Shown here: positions 1-5,532 of the stretch, piece after piece
Layout of the letters: each line of letters begins with the position of its first letter
Position numbering within the stretch: the first letter of the stretch is position 1
Position numbers and translations under genes: made by a program
Source of the DNA: Lachnospiraceae bacterium UBA7182
Lineage (GTDB): Bacteria > Bacillota > Clostridia > Lachnospirales > Lachnospiraceae
Assembly (NCBI GenBank): GCA_002491115.1
Contig: DKVI01000063.1
Location: forward strand, 1-9,431
Direction of reading: 5' to 3'
Length of the DNA stretch: 9,431 nucleotides
The notes under the pieces: model-generated
What the model saw: only the letters and a program-made list of their open reading frames with translations
Database searches by the model: none
What the model was told of the DNA's origin: nothing

Positions 1-144
1 GGGAATCTCCCATGAAATAGAGCATATCTTTATATTTTTAAGCAGCACCAAAGATGGTACTTTGGCGCATAACAGTTTATAAGTTTAACCTGGAATTTTA
101 TTGTCAATTCTTTTATGGTCAATTTTCTAAACTATGGAAAAATA

Positions 145-174
145 TTGACAGGCTTTTCCTTTTGGATGTATTAT
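145..174 (+). promoter_or_regulatory. Sigma-A-like promoter of the cargo operon
   Basis: A perfect -35 box TTGACA (145-150) is followed after 18 bp by TATTAT (169-174). Transcription would start near 181, about 55 nt before the first ATG at 236. A second partial -35 (TTGTCA, 101-106) has no good -10. An inverted repeat CCAAAG/CTTTGG (48-53, 60-65) lies upstream; its role is unknown. Bases 1-144 show no gene. Confidence 0.65.
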
Positions 175-235
175 GTAAACCAATGAGGGAGATTCATTCT
201 TGGAAATCCATATCAATATAAAGGAGACCATTAAT

Positions 236-754
236 ATGAATAACACATTTACCATAACAAGAACAACTGAATCCGGCGAAATACAGATTGTGCTGACACC
301 AGACGAATTGATTGCAGCATACCACCTGCAGCAACGCATCATTTATACAACGGACGCAGCCATTTGGATTGACAGTTTTTTAAGTACCAATAACATAGAG
401 CCGACGCGTATGCTGCCGGAAGAATTTACAGACTGGAAATCGCTGACGGCCCCCATTCTTGCTGACCAATTTTTAGCAAAAGCACAGAACAGCAACCAGA
501 CTTCTAACTGCATATGGATGGATATTATAAGTGAAACCATGACTGGCTATTTAAAAGATGTCTGGAGCCACAAAATTCTGGAACTTGGCAGATATGGAAC
601 GCTGGATTATATCTCTTTTGCAAAATATACAAAAGAAAACATGATTCTGACACAGGAAGACTTTATAGACCGTGAAGGCTTTGTTTTCGACCTTCTTAAA
701 CATATAAATCTCTGGGAGCTTATGGATTTTTTGTCCGAAACAGCATGGGCGTAA
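236..754 (+). CDS. Unrecognised 172-aa cargo protein
   Basis: I do not recognise a family with certainty. The ATG at 236 is preceded by AAGGAG (221-226) at 9 nt, so it is preferred over an in-frame ATG at 200 that lacks a ribosome site. The protein is acidic and soluble, with no signal peptide or membrane segment. An N-terminal part of roughly 20 residues likely forms beta strands. It leads into LTPDELIAAYHLQQ (about residues 17-30), a pattern that resembles a segment I recall from plasmid and ICE cargo proteins of Firmicutes; that link is memory, not a search. It is the first gene after the promoter at 145-174, and 58 nt separate its stop from the radC-like gene, so the two are probably cotranscribed. 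The coding call is firm and the function is open. Confidence 0.8.
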   Translation: MNNTFTITRTTESGEIQIVLTPDELIAAYHLQQRIIYTTDAAIWIDSFLSTNNIEPTRMLPEEFTDWKSLTAPILADQFLAKAQNSNQTSNCIWMDIISETMTGYLKDVWSHKILELGRYGTLDYISFAKYTKENMILTQEDFIDREGFVFDLLKHINLWELMDFLSETAWA

Positions 755-770
755 TTAAGAGCTTAAATCT

Positions 771-786
771 GTGCCCTGCCGGGCAC
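771..786 (+). repeat. Intergenic inverted repeat GTGCCC-tgcc-GGGCAC
   Basis: A perfect 6-bp GC-rich inverted repeat with a 4-nt loop sits between the first cargo gene and the RadC-like gene, 12 nt upstream of the latter's ribosome site. No T-run follows, so it is not a standard terminator. It might pause or attenuate transcription, stabilise a processed end, or be incidental. Confidence 0.4.
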
Positions 787-812
787 CGGGCAGCACATAG
801 GAGGTGGAAAGA

Positions 813-1301
813 ATGCGAGTACATCAATATAGTGTTGCCCTGGATGAGGGCGGAAAAAGTATCCTGGTTAAAGATTTCGCGAGAAACTACGCAGGGCTTG
901 ACAGGCTAAACAATCCTGGAAAAGTCGCAAAGCTGATGAGGGATATGTTTCAATTACATTTACGGGCCGAAGAATATCTATATTTAATCTGCATGAATAT
1001 TAAGGGCAGGCCAATCGGTTTTTTTGAGACTTTCCACGGAACGTGTGACACGGCCATCGCTAACCCAAGAGAGATTTTAGTGCGGGCTTTGCTGTGTGGC
1101 GCTGCCAGTATCTTAATTGTACACAACCATCCAAGCGGCAGCCCAGAGCCATCACAGTCTGACGACGTGGTAACAGAACGGGTACAAAATGCTGCAAACC
1201 TTGTTGGGATCACTTTTTTCGATCACATTATTATTGGCGGAAATGCTTATTACAGCTACCAACAGGAAGAAAAATTATCGACAAAAAACCCCGAAAAATG
1301 A
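813..1301 (+). CDS. radC: Stand-alone RadC/JAB-domain protein
   Basis: This is a 162-aa JAB/MPN-type metalloprotease-fold protein of the RadC family. The signature is intact: H104-N-H106-P-S-G, PS at 113-114 and D117 match HxHPSGxxxPSxxD, and E53/E54 before the YLYLICMN strand can supply the conserved glutamate. It lacks the N-terminal helix-hairpin-helix part of full RadC (about 220 aa), as is usual for copies on plasmids and ICEs. The function of the family is not settled; mobile copies often sit near anti-restriction or stability genes, and the chromosomal protein is no longer thought to be a repair enzyme. The ATG at 813 is preferred because AGGAGG (799-804) lies 8 nt upstream; a GTG at 804 overlaps that site. 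It is followed after 70 nt by the DUF5688 gene. Confidence 0.9.
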   Translation: MRVHQYSVALDEGGKSILVKDFARNYAGLDRLNNPGKVAKLMRDMFQLHLRAEEYLYLICMNIKGRPIGFFETFHGTCDTAIANPREILVRALLCGAASILIVHNHPSGSPEPSQSDDVVTERVQNAANLVGITFFDHIIIGGNAYYSYQQEEKLSTKNPEK

Positions 1302-1371
1302 CATGTGAAGCCGGATGGGATTTTCTGTCCGCTTTTTCATGCCCAAAATCGCAAATGCAAAGGAGAAACAG

Positions 1372-2139
1372 ATGACCCAAATGACTTTTAAGGAATTTGT
1401 TGAAACAGTTAAAACAGAAATGCAGAAGATCTATTCAGGACGCGAGGTAAGCAGCATTTCCGTATTAAAAAATAACGGCAACCAGTATACTGGCATAATT
1501 ATCAAATCTGGCGAATCCAATGTTGTGCCGACCATTTACCTGGATGATTTTTACAAAGAATACCAGGAAGGATTTCCCATAGAAGATATTCTTTCCGTCA
1601 TACAGGAACTCCATCAGGAACATAAAATCCAAAGGAATCTTGATACCAACAGTATACGGGACTTTAATCTGATAAAGAATTTTATCTGCTACCGGCTTAT
1701 TAATGCAGGCCGTAACTGTGAACTTTTGCAAACACTGCCGCACCGTATGTACTGTGATCTTGCAATTGTGTATTACATTCCAATGTCAATGAAGCGGAAA
1801 AACGACAGCATGATAACCATTCATAGCGATCTTATGAATTTCTGGCAAGTAAACGAGGAGACATTATATAAGTGTGCCAGAGTGAACACGCCAAAATTAT
1901 TTGCAGCACACATTAATGCATTTTCTGATATATTGGATGGCCCGACAGACAGGGAAACACACCCGGATATGCCTGCATTTGTAGCCAGAAATAGCAGCGA
2001 AACAGGCGGTGCAGCCGTGCTACTGTACAATAATGTGATGGAATCATTTGCCAACAAATACGGGAGCTTTTATATCCTTCCAGCATTCACGAAGTTATCT
2101 TTTTACCTGGTTCGATCGCTCCTGACAGGGCAATTCTGA
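1372..2139 (+). CDS. DUF5688-family protein, C-terminus frameshifted
   Basis: This 255-aa reading frame looks like a DUF5688 protein, a family of unknown function found in Lachnospiraceae and common on their mobile elements. Typical parts are the N-terminal MTFKEFVETVKTEM, the LDDFYKEYQEG segment, a middle section ending RLINAGRNCELLQTLPHR, and the late GGAAVLLYNNVMESFANKYG strand-helix block. The ATG at 1372 has AGGAG (1361-1365) at 6 nt; an in-frame ATG at 1315 lacks a ribosome site. After YILP (codons ending near 2082) the frame runs into an unrelated tail and stops at 2139. The expected tail, SSIHEVIFLPGS and onward, continues in another frame to 2252. The protein is therefore probably damaged or recently inactivated, unless the base call at 2077-2082 is wrong. 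It is the last gene of the cargo operon. Confidence 0.8.
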   Translation: MTQMTFKEFVETVKTEMQKIYSGREVSSISVLKNNGNQYTGIIIKSGESNVVPTIYLDDFYKEYQEGFPIEDILSVIQELHQEHKIQRNLDTNSIRDFNLIKNFICYRLINAGRNCELLQTLPHRMYCDLAIVYYIPMSMKRKNDSMITIHSDLMNFWQVNEETLYKCARVNTPKLFAAHINAFSDILDGPTDRETHPDMPAFVARNSSETGGAAVLLYNNVMESFANKYGSFYILPAFTKLSFYLVRSLLTGQF

Positions 2140-2252
2140 ACGATATGGTAAGGGAAGTAAACAGCAATGTTGTGGCACCCAAAGAGCAGCTGGCTGACAA
2201 CGCATACTATTACAATGCAAACACAGGCTGTATGGAAATATGCAACAGATAA
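2082..2252 (+). pseudogene. Displaced C-terminal part of the DUF5688 gene
   Basis: Read from AGC at 2082, this frame gives 56 codons of plausible family C-terminus to TAA at 2250-2252, including SIHEVIFLPGS, AILNDMVREVNSN and DNAYYYNANTG. It has no start codon or ribosome site of its own and joins the preceding frame at ATCCTTCC. A loss of 1 or 4 bases explains the shift; loss of one TTCC unit from an ancestral TTCCTTCC would also restore the usual LPSS. The terminator follows 8 nt after this stop, which supports the extended frame as the original gene end. Confidence 0.75.
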
Positions 2253-2260
2253 AAAGAATG

Positions 2261-2294
2261 GGCTACCCGCTCCATGGAGCGGGTAGCCTTTTCC
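2261..2294 (+). terminator. Intrinsic terminator of the cargo operon
   Basis: A perfect 28-nt palindrome (2261-2288, arms GGCTACCCGCTCCA and its complement) is followed by TTTTCCTT. It lies 8 nt after the restored DUF5688 stop at 2252. The A-run before it (2250-2255) is short, so it mainly acts on the plus strand. Confidence 0.85.
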
Positions 2295-2298
2295 TTCT

Positions 2299-2337
2299 GG
2301 TGCCAGGACAAACAAAATACAAAGCCCGGCACCAGAA
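2299..2337. repeat. GGTGCC inverted-repeat element, copy 1
   Basis: CTGGTGCC and GGCACCAG form perfect 8-bp outer arms around an A-rich centre. The whole element aligns with the element at 3073-3113 (same arms, same A-rich AAACAAAATA-like centre), so it is a dispersed repeat with inverted ends rather than a chance hairpin. Its role is unknown; the two copies bracket the candidate origin. Confidence 0.5.
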
Positions 2338-2424
2338 AGGTAATTTCTGGGCACGCCCCGGGCAGATCACAGAGGCAGACAATGGCAGTATGGCAAAATT
2401 AGGACTTTAAAGGTACAATAAAAG

Positions 2425-2436
2425 TACCCGCGGGTA
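2425..2436. repeat. 12-bp palindrome TACCCGCGGGTA
   Basis: This perfect palindrome overlaps a shorter inverted repeat, GGTAC (2412-2416) and GTACC (2424-2428). It sits 17 bp left of the first TGACTAC-type site. It could be an operator or an accessory origin site. Confidence 0.4.
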
Positions 2437-2452
2437 AGATCACAGGCAAAAA

Positions 2453-2729
2453 AGACTACGGTGTAGTCATTGACTACAACATGACTACTTCGCCGTAGCA
2501 GCCTCAAGCAAGCCGTTTATGCTGGTTTCAAGTGTGTGACTACGCTGACTACAGTAAAAACGAAAACTTTTATTATATTTTTTATTTTACTTCTTAAATA
2601 TTTTACTTATACTTTTAAAATTTAACGTAGTCAACGTAGTCAAATATGTTACAGCAGGCTATTTATACTGGTTTGCGACGACTACACCAACAAAGATTTA
2701 CCGTAGTCATATTGTAGTCATTGTAGTCA
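2453..2729. other. Candidate iteron-type replication origin
   Basis: Ten exact heptamers occur here: TGACTAC at 2471, 2482, 2537 and 2546, and the complement GTAGTCA at 2463, 2627, 2636, 2703, 2714 and 2723, with near copies at 2453 and 2679. About one would be expected by chance in the whole window. The pairs 2537/2546 and 2627/2636 both have a 9-bp period and face each other across a tract (2555-2626) with 8 G+C in 72 bases. Inverted iteron groups around an AT-rich unwinding element are the classic layout of theta origins, including those served by SF3 helicases such as P4 alpha. The candidate initiator is the helicase encoded at 5735-7303. No experiment or search supports this here; it could instead be an operator array. 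Confidence 0.6.
2507..2674. repeat. 22-bp direct repeat flanking the AT-rich core
   Basis: The segments 2507-2528 and 2653-2674 match at 18 of 22 positions, and all four differences are transitions. Each is followed by a TGACTAC-type site (2537 and 2679). The origin-like region thus seems to have grown by duplication of a larger unit that carried an iteron. Confidence 0.5.
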
Positions 2730-2737
2730 TACCCTTT

Positions 2738-2855
2738 CCCCTTCTGTGATCGTAACCTTTGGCTCTGCCTCCGTTTTTTGCCTACAAGATGCCCCCCTGC
2801 CATCTTCTTCCCCTTCTGTGACCGTAACCTCTGGCTCCGCCTCTGTTTCTTGCCT
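2738..2855. repeat. Two 46-bp direct repeats
   Basis: Segments 2738-2783 and 2810-2855 are about 46 bp long, start 72 bp apart, and differ mostly by C/T changes. Each begins CCCCTTCTGTGA and contains GTAACCT, GGCTC and TTGCCT. They give rise to a false repetitive lysine/arginine-rich reading frame on the minus strand, which I do not regard as a gene. They lie just right of the iteron cluster and carry the CTGTGATC boxes. Confidence 0.65.
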
Positions 2856-2924
2856 GCGGTTCCCTTTCCTGCCTCCACCATCTGTGTGATCGGGACAGGG
2901 TAAAGCCTTTGGCTTGCCGAAGGT

Positions 2925-2968
2925 AAAAAAAGAAGATCCGACGATGTCGCGGGTCGCCGGATCTTCTT
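2925..2968 (-). terminator. Minus-strand intrinsic terminator
   Basis: AAGAAGATCCG (2930-2940) and CGGATCTTCTT (2958-2968) are perfect 11-bp arms around a GC-rich loop. On the minus strand the stem is followed by a run of Ts (complement of the A-run 2925-2931). The plus-strand side has only TTCTTAACTT, so the minus direction is favoured. No protein gene ends here on that strand; the only candidate transcript is the short RNA proposed at about 2925-2985, or read-through from the relaxase operon. Confidence 0.65.
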
Positions 2969-2985
2969 AACTTATGCAATTTGGT
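2925..2985 (-). ncRNA. Possible small RNA beside the origin
   Basis: A promoter-like pair on the minus strand (2992-3020) and a good terminator (2925-2968) are close together with no reading frame between. A transcript starting near 2985 would be about 60 nt, mostly the terminator stem-loop with a short 5' tail. Origin-proximal short RNAs often set plasmid copy number, and this is the comparison that makes it worth listing. Its existence is inferred from signals only. Confidence 0.3.
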
Positions 2986-2991
2986 ACTATT

Positions 2992-3020
2992 AAAATATCA
3001 CATTTCGGATTATTTATCAA
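2992..3020 (-). promoter_or_regulatory. Minus-strand promoter-like sequence by the origin
   Basis: Read on the minus strand, TTGATA (complement of 3015-3020; 5 of 6 to consensus) is followed after exactly 17 bp by TATTTT (complement of 2992-2997; 4 of 6). Transcription would start near 2985 and meet the terminator at 2968-2925 almost at once. The -10 is weak and the region is AT-rich, so chance is possible. Confidence 0.35.
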
Positions 3021-3072
3021 GCTGTTTTTCTTGTTTTTCTGTGATCGGAGCCGCAGGCAAATTAGCACCCTC

Positions 3073-3113
3073 CGGGTGCCGGGGCAGACAAAAAAATATA
3101 CGCCCCGGCACCA
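3073..3113. repeat. GGTGCC inverted-repeat element, copy 2
   Basis: GGTGCCGGGGC and GCCCCGGCACC are perfect 11-bp arms around an A-rich centre (AGACAAAAAAATATAC). It matches the element at 2299-2337 in arms and centre. It overlaps the 5' extension of the following reading frame, which argues that translation begins further downstream. Confidence 0.55.
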
Positions 3114-3138
3114 GTCAGGGCAGGAAAGGCAGGCAGAA

Positions 3139-3450
3139 GTGACAGAAAGAGAAATAAAATTGGACAGGCTGCAAAAAATGGCGGAATCTGAAACTGATCC
3201 TGAGAAAAAAGCCACATTACGGTGGGCGATTTTCCGAATCGAATCCGGCACCAGTGAAGTTGAAATCGAAACGGAAAAGGCTGCGCAGGAGGCGTTCCTC
3301 GGCGCGGTGCTGGCAACATTTACGAATTTGAACATGTCGGAAACAGACCGCAACGACGTCGTAAATACGCTTTATTGGGACACGTTGCGGAATCCAAACT
3401 ACGACCCCGCAACTTTGCGCAGCATCTACATGGAGTGGCAAAACAGATAA
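3139..3450 (+). CDS. Small acidic protein of unknown function
   Basis: I do not recognise this 103-aa protein. It begins with a charged, probably helical region (TEREIKLDRLQKMAESETDPEKK), followed by IFRIESGTSEVEIETEKAAQE and a C-terminal part with SETDRNDVVNTLYWDTL and PATLRSIYMEWQNR, which reads like a folded helical domain. No signal peptide or membrane segment is present. The frame is open from ATG 2974, but that start has no ribosome site and the extra 55 residues would be read through a terminator edge and the GGTGCC repeat. GTG 3139 has GGAAAGG (3124-3130) about 8 nt upstream and is my choice; ATG 3178 is another option. It converges on the relaxase gene and ends just before a shared terminator. 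Location next to the candidate origin suggests a replication or copy-number role, which is only a guess. Confidence 0.55.
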   Translation: MTEREIKLDRLQKMAESETDPEKKATLRWAIFRIESGTSEVEIETEKAAQEAFLGAVLATFTNLNMSETDRNDVVNTLYWDTLRNPNYDPATLRSIYMEWQNR

Positions 3451-3452
3451 CC

Positions 3453-3491
3453 AAAATGATCTGCACCTAACGGCGCAGATCATTTTTCTTT
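3453..3491 (+). terminator. Bidirectional terminator between convergent genes
   Basis: AAAATGATCTGC (3453-3464) pairs perfectly with GCAGATCATTTT (3475-3486), followed by further Ts on the plus strand (TTTTTCTTTCTT). On the minus strand the stem ends in TTTTGG. It starts 3 nt after the small acidic gene and lies 65 nt past the relaxase stop, so it can serve both. Confidence 0.8.
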
Positions 3492-3508
3492 CTTCAGATT
3501 TTTTCTTC

Positions 3509-3551
3509 GATTCCATCACACGTCGGGGGGATGGAATCCCCCCGCGCGACG
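3509..3551. repeat. Overlapping, mutually exclusive hairpins
   Basis: GATTCCATC (3509-3517) pairs with GATGGAATC (3530-3538), while GGGGGGAT (3525-3532) pairs with ATCCCCCC (3536-3543) through a 3-nt loop; CGTCG (3521-3525) and CGACG (3547-3551) extend the second. The two folds share bases and cannot coexist. The site is just 3' of the relaxase gene. No T-run follows on either strand. Confidence 0.45.
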
Positions 3552-3555
3552 GATA

Positions 3556-4977
3556 TTAAAATTCTTGTCCCCATCCGCTGTGACCGGAACCTGCGTCCAT
3601 GTCCGTAGCAGCAGCCAGCACACGCGCGGCAGCTCCGGCATTTGACGTATATGCTTTATGAGTACGTTGCCGGGCATCTGTCCGCCTCGCGTCCAATTTG
3701 GCAGCCTGCCTCGCCTGTGCAGCCTTGTAATGATCTAAGACCGTGCTGCCATCCGAATATGGAACCGACGCCATGTACGCGTCCCGCGCGGCATCTGGCG
3801 TGGCTGTGGCCTGCTCATAGGCTTTCTGCGCCGCCATAAGGGATTTAAGCGCTGCATCTGCATCATCGCGCCACGCATTCCGCTCTGCGTCCTGTGCGGC
3901 CTCTGCACGCTTTATGGTAGCCTCACGGGCAGCCAGATCATGTTCCCTTGCCGCCTGATCGGCGCGTGCGTCCCGCATGGCTTTCTGCATGTCTTCCAGT
4001 TCTTTTTTCTTCTCTTCTGCCTGCGCTTCCAACTCCACAACCTGTGCAATTATTTCGTCCAGGGCTTCCATTTCGGCCACAAAGGCTTCCGGGGACACGC
4101 CGTCACCATCGGCCGCGTCTCGTTTCCCGTCCCTGATCGGCTTATAAATTTCCAGATCACCGTGCTGGGCATAATAATCCGGATTATCTTTACAATATTC
4201 TTTATACACGTCACGCGTGATCTGATCCAATATGTCCCGCTCCGCAGCCTGCCACGCCTGCAGACCGCCAGCGCCGCCGTAACCCTGCTGTTCCAGCGCC
4301 TTGGACATGCTCACTTGTCGGGACAAACCGCGCTTATAACCATCCCCAAAGGGTATGTATTCCAAATGCATGTGCGGCGTGCCAAACTGCCAAACACCGT
4401 TACGGTAATACCCTTCGTCCGCGTGCCAGTCACATCTGACAATGTGCATGTGACTGTTGCGCTGACCAAATCCTGCTAAATAACGCTTGCAAATTTCTTT
4501 TACCATCGCTGGTGGCAATTCCTCTGGGCGAATTTCCTTCCCAGACTGATCTGTAATCACCCGTTTATTGGCATCCCGCTTTTTCTGGACTACGTTCCCC
4601 GCGGATACTATAAATTCATACGATAGTTTTTTACCACGTTTTACACGCTTGTCCTCTACGGGCTTGATTGTGCCGTCCGTCCGCTTAACTTTTTTCGTCG
4701 CCGGATTCCCGCGTGTGTCCTCTTCCACGCTGCGCATGTAGTCATCTACGTCCATCCTGCGGTCTGCTCTTTTCTGGCTCGCGTTGTATGCCTCCAGCGG
4801 CCCGGAAAACAGACCAATATACGCGCCGCGCAGATCGCCTTTGATCAACACCTCATGATCGCCCCCAACCAGTATATGCGGTCGCTTTTCGTTTTCCTTT
4901 TTCACGATTTCCGGGTCGCGCTGGTTATGTCCGTGCGCCACCATCTGGTTGTTATGCAATCGCGTTGTTGTGCGCAT
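3556..4977 (-). CDS. mob: MobV-family relaxase (Mob/Pre)
   Basis: This 473-aa protein resembles MobV (Mob/Pre) relaxases, which nick one strand at oriT, stay bound to the 5' end and lead mobilization with the help of a coresident conjugative system. Motif I region: HNQRDPEIVKKENEKRPHI (about 17-35). Motif II: SYEFIVSAGNV (119-129). Motif III: H176-M-H178, then HADE (185-188) and TPHMHLEYIPFG (200-211), the family's HxDE...TPHxH metal-binding signature, here with an 11-residue insertion between the halves. Residues about 300-390 are a long, highly charged coiled coil, and the tail is alanine-rich. The ATG at 4977 has AAGGAGG 8 nt upstream. An in-frame extension to GTG 5145 would add a hydrophobic segment but overlaps the upstream gene and the candidate oriT. 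It is the last gene of the minus-strand block. Confidence 0.9.
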   Translation of the reverse strand: MRTTTRLHNNQMVAHGHNQRDPEIVKKENEKRPHILVGGDHEVLIKGDLRGAYIGLFSGPLEAYNASQKRADRRMDVDDYMRSVEEDTRGNPATKKVKRTDGTIKPVEDKRVKRGKKLSYEFIVSAGNVVQKKRDANKRVITDQSGKEIRPEELPPAMVKEICKRYLAGFGQRNSHMHIVRCDWHADEGYYRNGVWQFGTPHMHLEYIPFGDGYKRGLSRQVSMSKALEQQGYGGAGGLQAWQAAERDILDQITRDVYKEYCKDNPDYYAQHGDLEIYKPIRDGKRDAADGDGVSPEAFVAEMEALDEIIAQVVELEAQAEEKKKELEDMQKAMRDARADQAAREHDLAAREATIKRAEAAQDAERNAWRDDADAALKSLMAAQKAYEQATATPDAARDAYMASVPYSDGSTVLDHYKAAQARQAAKLDARRTDARQRTHKAYTSNAGAAARVLAAATDMDAGSGHSGWGQEF

Positions 4978-5006
4978 CTTCGCCGCCTCCTTTCTTCGCT
5001 TCGCGC

Positions 5007-5080
5007 ATTGGCCTAAAAATATTATCATTGCCAATATTATTAGCTCCACTAATAGTAGTGGCAAGTACCTTGCCACTACT
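5007..5080 (-). other. Candidate oriT upstream of the relaxase
   Basis: AGTAGTGGCAAG (5054-5065) and CTTGCCACTACT (5069-5080) form a perfect 12-bp inverted repeat with a 3-nt loop. Next to it are ATTGGC/GCCAAT (5007-5012, 5030-5035) and a direct repeat of AATATTAT (5018-5025, 5033-5040). MobV elements such as pMV158 carry oriT as inverted repeats just upstream of mob, which is where this lies. I see no clear match to the pMV158 nick sequence, so the call rests on position and symmetry. The right arm covers the stop codon of the upstream gene; a hairpin for mRNA stability is the alternative. Confidence 0.4.
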
Positions 5081-5423
5081 GTGGACCAGCGGGGTGCTGC
5101 GCCCCCTCTGGACTCCCCTGCTTTTTTTGCTGCGCCTGTTGCCACATCATATACGCGTCGTACAGCGTCAAACCAGCCTGTCCAGACGGCCGAATCTGCA
5201 TATAATCCTGCATACTATGCAACCGGTTATTCGCCTCCGCGTAGCGTTTATACAGATTGTCATAACGCGCCATCAGGTCGTCGTATTTTTTGCCCTTTTC
5301 GATCAGCTCTTTCGCTTCCACGGCCTGCCGTTTTTTATCTTCTTCCCGCTTGCGTTTCCTCTGTTCTTTCTGCAGTGCATTCAACTCCGCTTTTTTTGTC
5401 GCAATCCGTTCATCTAATGTCAT
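5076..5423 (-). CDS. Coiled-coil mobilization accessory protein (putative)
   Basis: This is a 115-aa, strongly basic, mostly helical protein. Residues 1-50 are a lysine/arginine/glutamate-rich coiled coil (MTLDERIATKKAELNALQ...), continued by KYDDLMARYDNLYKRYAEANNRLHSM, and the C-terminus is glutamine- and proline-rich (MMWQQAQQKKQG). There is no membrane segment. The start has a strong ribosome site, AGGAGG, about 9 nt before ATG 5423. It stops 98 nt upstream of the relaxase start, in the same direction. Small basic coiled-coil proteins are often encoded just upstream of relaxases in Clostridia (DUF3847 and MobC-like types are examples) and may assist relaxosome assembly; I cannot place it firmly in either family. 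Confidence 0.8.
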   Translation of the reverse strand: MTLDERIATKKAELNALQKEQRKRKREEDKKRQAVEAKELIEKGKKYDDLMARYDNLYKRYAEANNRLHSMQDYMQIRPSGQAGLTLYDAYMMWQQAQQKKQGSPEGAQHPAGPQ

Positions 5424-5502
5424 GTTTCTTTAACCTCCTTTATAGTTTGCGGGATTTACCCGGCAGACTTCTACCCCAATAGTGTCCCACCTACAGCTAA
5501 GA

Positions 5503-5532
5503 GGGCTTAAACCACTAGCGTGCCTTAAGCCC
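5503..5532. repeat. Inverted repeat GGGCTTAA/TTAAGCCC
   Basis: Perfect 8-bp arms (5503-5510 and 5525-5532) enclose a 14-nt loop that contains the stop codon of the 69-aa gene. No T-run follows on the minus strand. It may be a weak processing or pausing hairpin, or an element of a second oriT candidate. Confidence 0.35.

Larger units (their letters stand above)
2365..3046. repeat. Dispersed GATCACAG/CTGTGATC boxes
   Basis: GATCACAG occurs at 2365-2372 and 2438-2445. The opposite orientation CTGTGATC occurs at 2744-2751 and 3039-3046, with one-mismatch copies at 2816-2823 (CTGTGACC) and 2884-2891 (GTGTGATC). All left copies point one way and all right copies the other, with the AT-rich core between them. 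Such symmetry fits protein binding sites at an origin, but no binding protein can be named. Confidence 0.45.

Noticed and set aside
2453..2855. CRISPR-like array
   Set aside because: The repeats are 7 bp or 46 bp with irregular or single spacing and both orientations. There are no uniform spacers and no cas genes.
2663..2979. Minus-strand frames rich in lysine and arginine with internal repeats
   Set aside because: They are translations of the 46-bp direct repeats, with no ribosome sites and low-complexity products.
2974..3138. Start of the small acidic protein at ATG 2974
   Set aside because: There is no ribosome site, and the extra residues would be encoded by the terminator edge and a dispersed GGTGCC repeat.
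3940..4479. 179-codon plus-strand frame inside the relaxase gene
   Set aside because: It is opposite a gene with clear family motifs, shows no start signals, and has a composition typical of an antisense shadow.
4978..5145. N-terminal extension of the relaxase from GTG 5145 with a hydrophobic, membrane-like segment
   Set aside because: It has no ribosome site, overlaps the end of the coiled-coil gene, and is read through the inverted repeat. The ATG at 4977 has a strong AAGGAGG and gives the normal MobV N-terminus.
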